From: Haladaptatus sp. DJG-WS-42
GTDB taxonomy: Archaea; Halobacteriota; Halobacteria; Halobacteriales; Halococcaceae
Direction of reading: 5' to 3'
Length of the DNA: 64,000 nucleotides
Assembly (NCBI RefSeq): GCF_037198285.1
Contig: NZ_CP147243.1
Location: 496,001-560,000 of the forward strand
Shown here: positions 61,664 through 64,000 of the stretch, in pieces
Layout of the letters: each line of letters opens with the position of its first letter
Position numbering within the stretch: position 1 is the first letter of the stretch
The notes under the pieces: generated by a model
What the model saw: the letters and a program-made list of their open reading frames with translations, nothing else
The model's database searches: none
Told to the model about the DNA's origin: nothing
Translations under genes and position numbers: made by a program

Positions 61664-63214
61664 TCAGAGCGGGATGTTGCCGTGTTTGCGGTCTGGCTGA
61701 CTCTTGCGCTTCGTCCGGAGCATCTTGAGGTCGTTGATGAGCCGTGGGCGCGTTTCCTGTGGCTCAATCACGTCGTCAACGTAGCCCTTCTCTGCGGCCT
61801 CGTATGGGTTGGCGAAGGCGTCGCGGTACTCATCGATGAGTTCTTGGCGCTTTTCTTCGACGTTCTCTGCGTTTGCGAGTTCCTTGCGGTAGAGGATGTT
61901 CACCGCGCCCTGTGGCCCCATCACGGCGAGTTCGGCGGTTGGCCAGGCGTAGTTCACGTCCGCGCCGAGGTGCTTCGAGGCCATCACGTCGTACGCGCCG
62001 CCGTAGGCTTTGCGCGTGATGACGGTCAAGAGCGGGACGGTGGCTTCCGAATAGGCGTAGAGGAGTTTCGCACCGTGTTTGATGATGCCGCCGTGTTCTT
62101 GGTCGGTTCCCGGCATGAATCCGGGCACGTCCACGAAGGTGACGAGTGGGATGTTGAAGGCGTCACAAAAGCGCACGAATCGGGAGCCTTTGAGGCTGGA
62201 TTCGATGTCCAACGTCCCGGCGTTGATTTTCGGCTGGTTGGCGACGACGCCGACGGCGTGGCCGTCGAGTCGGGCGAAGCCGATGACGATGTTGCGGGCG
62301 TACTTCTCTGCGACCTCGAAAAAGGAGCCCTCGTCCATCACCCGGTCGATGACGTTCACGATGTCGTAGGGCTTCTGTGGCTGGTCGGGAACGACCTCTT
62401 TGAGCTCGTCGTCGCGGCGCTCTGGGTCGTCCCACGGCTCGACGCGCGGTGGGTCTTCGACGTTGTTCGACGGCATGTACGAAAGCAGGCGACAGATGTC
62501 GTCGAGGGCTTCTTCCTCATCGGCCGTCGAGAACTGGGCGACGCCACTTTTCGTGTTGTGGGTTTTCGCGCCACCGAGTTCCTCCATGGTGATGTCCTCG
62601 CCCGTGACGGTCTTGATGACCTCGGGGCCGGTAATCATCATGTGGCTCGTGTCTTCGACCATCAGGATGAAGTCCGTGATAGCAGGGGAGTACACCGCAC
62701 CGCCCGCACACGGCCCCATGATTGCCGAAATCTGCGGGATGACACCGGAGGCTTGCTGGTTGCGGTGGAAGATGTCCGCGTAGCCCGCGAGCGAGACGAC
62801 GCCTTCCTGAATCCGGGCGCCTGCGGAGTCGTTCAAGCCGATGATGGGCGCGCCGACTTCCATGGCTTTGTCCATCACTTTCACGACTTTCTCTGCGAAC
62901 ACTTCACCGAGCGAGCCGCCGAAGACGGTGAAGTCGTGGGCGAACACGAAGACGGTGCGTCCGTCGACCTCGCCGTAGCCCGTCACGACGCCGTCGCCGG
63001 GAATCTGCTCTTCTTCCATCCCGAAGTTGTGCGACCGGTGGGTGCGAAGCTGGTCAAACTCGGTGAAGGTGTCCTCATCGAGGAAGTAGTCGATGCGCTC
63101 GCGCGCCGTCATCTTCCCCTTCTCGTGTTGGGCTTCGATTCGGTCTTCGCCGCCGCCGAGGAGCGCTTCCTCGTGTTTCTCGCGTAACTCAGAGATCTTC
63201 TCGTCCATCGTCAT
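61664..63214 (-). CDS. pccB: Propionyl-CoA carboxylase beta subunit (carboxyltransferase)
   Basis: 516 residues from ATG 63212-63214; ATG 63206-63208 is an alternative. Conserved motifs are [78 protein letters not shown] and [14 protein letters not shown], matching the carboxyltransferase with its oxyanion-binding Gly-Ala pairs. It is the first gene of the operon and is 22 bases after a purine-rich GGAG that could be a ribosome-binding site. Confidence 0.96.
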   Translation of the reverse strand: MTMDEKISELREKHEEALLGGGEDRIEAQHEKGKMTARERIDYFLDEDTFTEFDQLRTHRSHNFGMEEEQIPGDGVVTGYGEVDGRTVFVFAHDFTVFGGSLGEVFAEKVVKVMDKAMEVGAPIIGLNDSAGARIQEGVVSLAGYADIFHRNQQASGVIPQISAIMGPCAGGAVYSPAITDFILMVEDTSHMMITGPEVIKTVTGEDITMEELGGAKTHNTKSGVAQFSTADEEEALDDICRLLSYMPSNNVEDPPRVEPWDDPERRDDELKEVVPDQPQKPYDIVNVIDRVMDEGSFFEVAEKYARNIVIGFARLDGHAVGVVANQPKINAGTLDIESSLKGSRFVRFCDAFNIPLVTFVDVPGFMPGTDQEHGGIIKHGAKLLYAYSEATVPLLTVITRKAYGGAYDVMASKHLGADVNYAWPTAELAVMGPQGAVNILYRKELANAENVEEKRQELIDEYRDAFANPYEAAEKGYVDDVIEPQETRPRLINDLKMLRTKRKSQPDRKHGNIPL

Positions 63215-63313
63215 GGGGACTCACTCCATACCGCATTCATGCTACATCGATACAGAAGCGCCCCAAAAAGGATTCCGTAAAGAGGCAATTGTCTGTTCGA
63301 CAGCTGTCGAATC

Positions 63314-64000
63314 TTACAGCACCGAGGTCGGTCTGCGCAGGCCAACGAAGGCCACGAGACCGATGACGACGCTGAGAAGGAGGGTCATCCACGTCTCGAC
63401 GGAGCCGGTGAGACTGAGTGCCCCGAAGATGCCGGTCAGGAGCGTGAACACCAAGAACAGCGGCAACACGACGCCTGCGGCGAACAGCCACGGCGTGGCG
63501 AGCGATTTGCCGAAGTCGGACGCACCCTTTGCGAACTCGGTTGCGGCGTCGCGCCCGAGCACCCAGCCAACGAACAGCAAGAACGCGAGAATCCCGGCGG
63601 TGAGCATCAGGTCAACGAGCGTTCCGGCGATGAAGCCGAACACAGCGGGTCGAAGTGCGTTGACGGCCATGATGGCCGACACGAATACGAGCAGGCCGCC
63701 GGTTGCGGTAGAGCGTTCGACACCGAACTCGTCAACGAGGAACGAGACGGGGATTTCGAGCATGCTGATGGAACTCGACAGCGCCGCGAGCGCGACGACG
63801 CCGAAAAAGAGCGTCGCAACGAGCGCGCCAATCTCGAAGCCAGCGACTGGCGGGAGGTTGGCGAACGCACCGGCGATGCCGATGAACAGCGCGCCGGGGC
63901 CGCTTTGTGCTGCCATTTCAGGGGCGAAGCTGAACAGGAGCGGGAAGACGACGAGGCCAGCGAGAACGCCGACAAAGGTGTTGAGCACCGCAATCGCGGA
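63314..64000 (-). CDS. Sodium-dependent transporter (SNF family), C-terminal part
   Basis: The 5' part lies beyond the right edge; 228 codons are visible to stop TAA 63314-63316. At least six hydrophobic segments are seen. The segments include FAPEMAAQSGPGALFIGIAGAFANLP, FFGVVALAALSSSISMLEIPVSFLVDEFG, and a SNF-type pattern with the SSSIS unwound region of helix 8, which binds the second sodium ion in relatives. The substrate, probably an amino acid, cannot be determined. It is divergent in order from the pcc operon only by position; both are on the minus strand. Confidence 0.85.
   Translation of the reverse strand, partial: SAIAVLNTFVGVLAGLVVFPLLFSFAPEMAAQSGPGALFIGIAGAFANLPPVAGFEIGALVATLFFGVVALAALSSSISMLEIPVSFLVDEFGVERSTATGGLLVFVSAIMAVNALRPAVFGFIAGTLVDLMLTAGILAFLLFVGWVLGRDAATEFAKGASDFGKSLATPWLFAAGVVLPLFLVFTLLTGIFGALSLTGSVETWMTLLLSVVIGLVAFVGLRRPTSVL

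Noticed and set aside
61382-63187. 601-residue open frame on the plus strand
   Set aside because: Antisense to pccB and pccX, with a His/Val/Asp/Arg-rich composition typical of a shadow frame.

Overview
The window is a gene-dense chromosomal segment of a halophilic archaeon (class Halobacteria). The evidence is moderately high GC, acidic proteins, TATA-type promoters about 25-30 bases before starts that are often leaderless, Tat lipoproteins with lipoboxes, a PGF-CTERM surface protein, an archaeal information-processing set (PriS, GINS, Cdc48, L37e, LSm, pelota, RqcH, Elp3, aMBF1) and a halophile-type propionyl-CoA carboxylase with a PccX subunit. I cannot fix the genus. No rRNA, insertion sequence, integrase or CRISPR array was seen. 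One tRNA (Leu, GAG anticodon) is present.

Layout. 0-9.5 kb: end of a PAC2-like gene, HAD phosphatase, an RNA-repair operon (DUF502, archease, RtcB, eIF-2B-like protein), GNAT, priS-GINS, and a rhodanese-metallo-beta-lactamase protein opposite a three-cysteine HTH regulator. 9.5-16.8 kb: cdc48 coupled to a small Hsp20-like protein, alpha/beta hydrolase, panB, HAD phosphatase, acyl-CoA dehydrogenase, aMBF1. 16.9-21.4 kb: a cell-surface cluster of two paralogous Tat lipoproteins related to the P19/Tp34 metal-binding family, a DUF7282 surface protein between them and a beta-propeller lipoprotein or secreted protein convergent with them. 21.5-34.5 kb: tRNA-Leu, membrane protein, exonuclease-like protein, lipoprotein, DUF420, LSm-L37e-purF, M42 peptidase, DUF2342 zincin, thiolase with its zinc-ribbon partner, and an MFS transporter gene cut by an in-frame TGA. 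34.5-50.8 kb: Dna2-like nuclease-helicase, MBL hydrolase, pelota and RqcH separated by an AT-rich RDD/DUF4870 patch, Elp3, a large S1/OB protein with a decayed DHH domain, Yip1, thymidine kinase, FMN reductase, MutY. 50.8-64 kb: RidA, flavin reductase, DoxX, TyrS, a Bat-like regulator and a HalX response regulator each with an unusually long structured upstream region, aldo/keto reductase, MsrB, the pccB-pccX-pccA operon and the end of a sodium-dependent transporter.

How the genes work together. Three functional themes recur: RNA repair and ribosome rescue (RtcB/archease, pelota, RqcH, Elp3, LSm, Cdc48), replication and repair (PriS, GINS, Dna2, MutY) and propionyl-CoA/acyl-CoA metabolism (PccABX, acyl-CoA dehydrogenase, thiolase). 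The most interesting unexplained elements are: the tandem P19-like lipoprotein pair with a gene-conversion tract; the eIF-2B/R15P-isomerase homologue lacking the catalytic cysteine inside the RtcB operon; the nested-hairpin region before the Bat-like regulator; the C-tract, two-hairpin leader of the HalX gene; and an 18-base palindrome upstream of purF. All functions are inferred from recognisable motifs; no database search was run.
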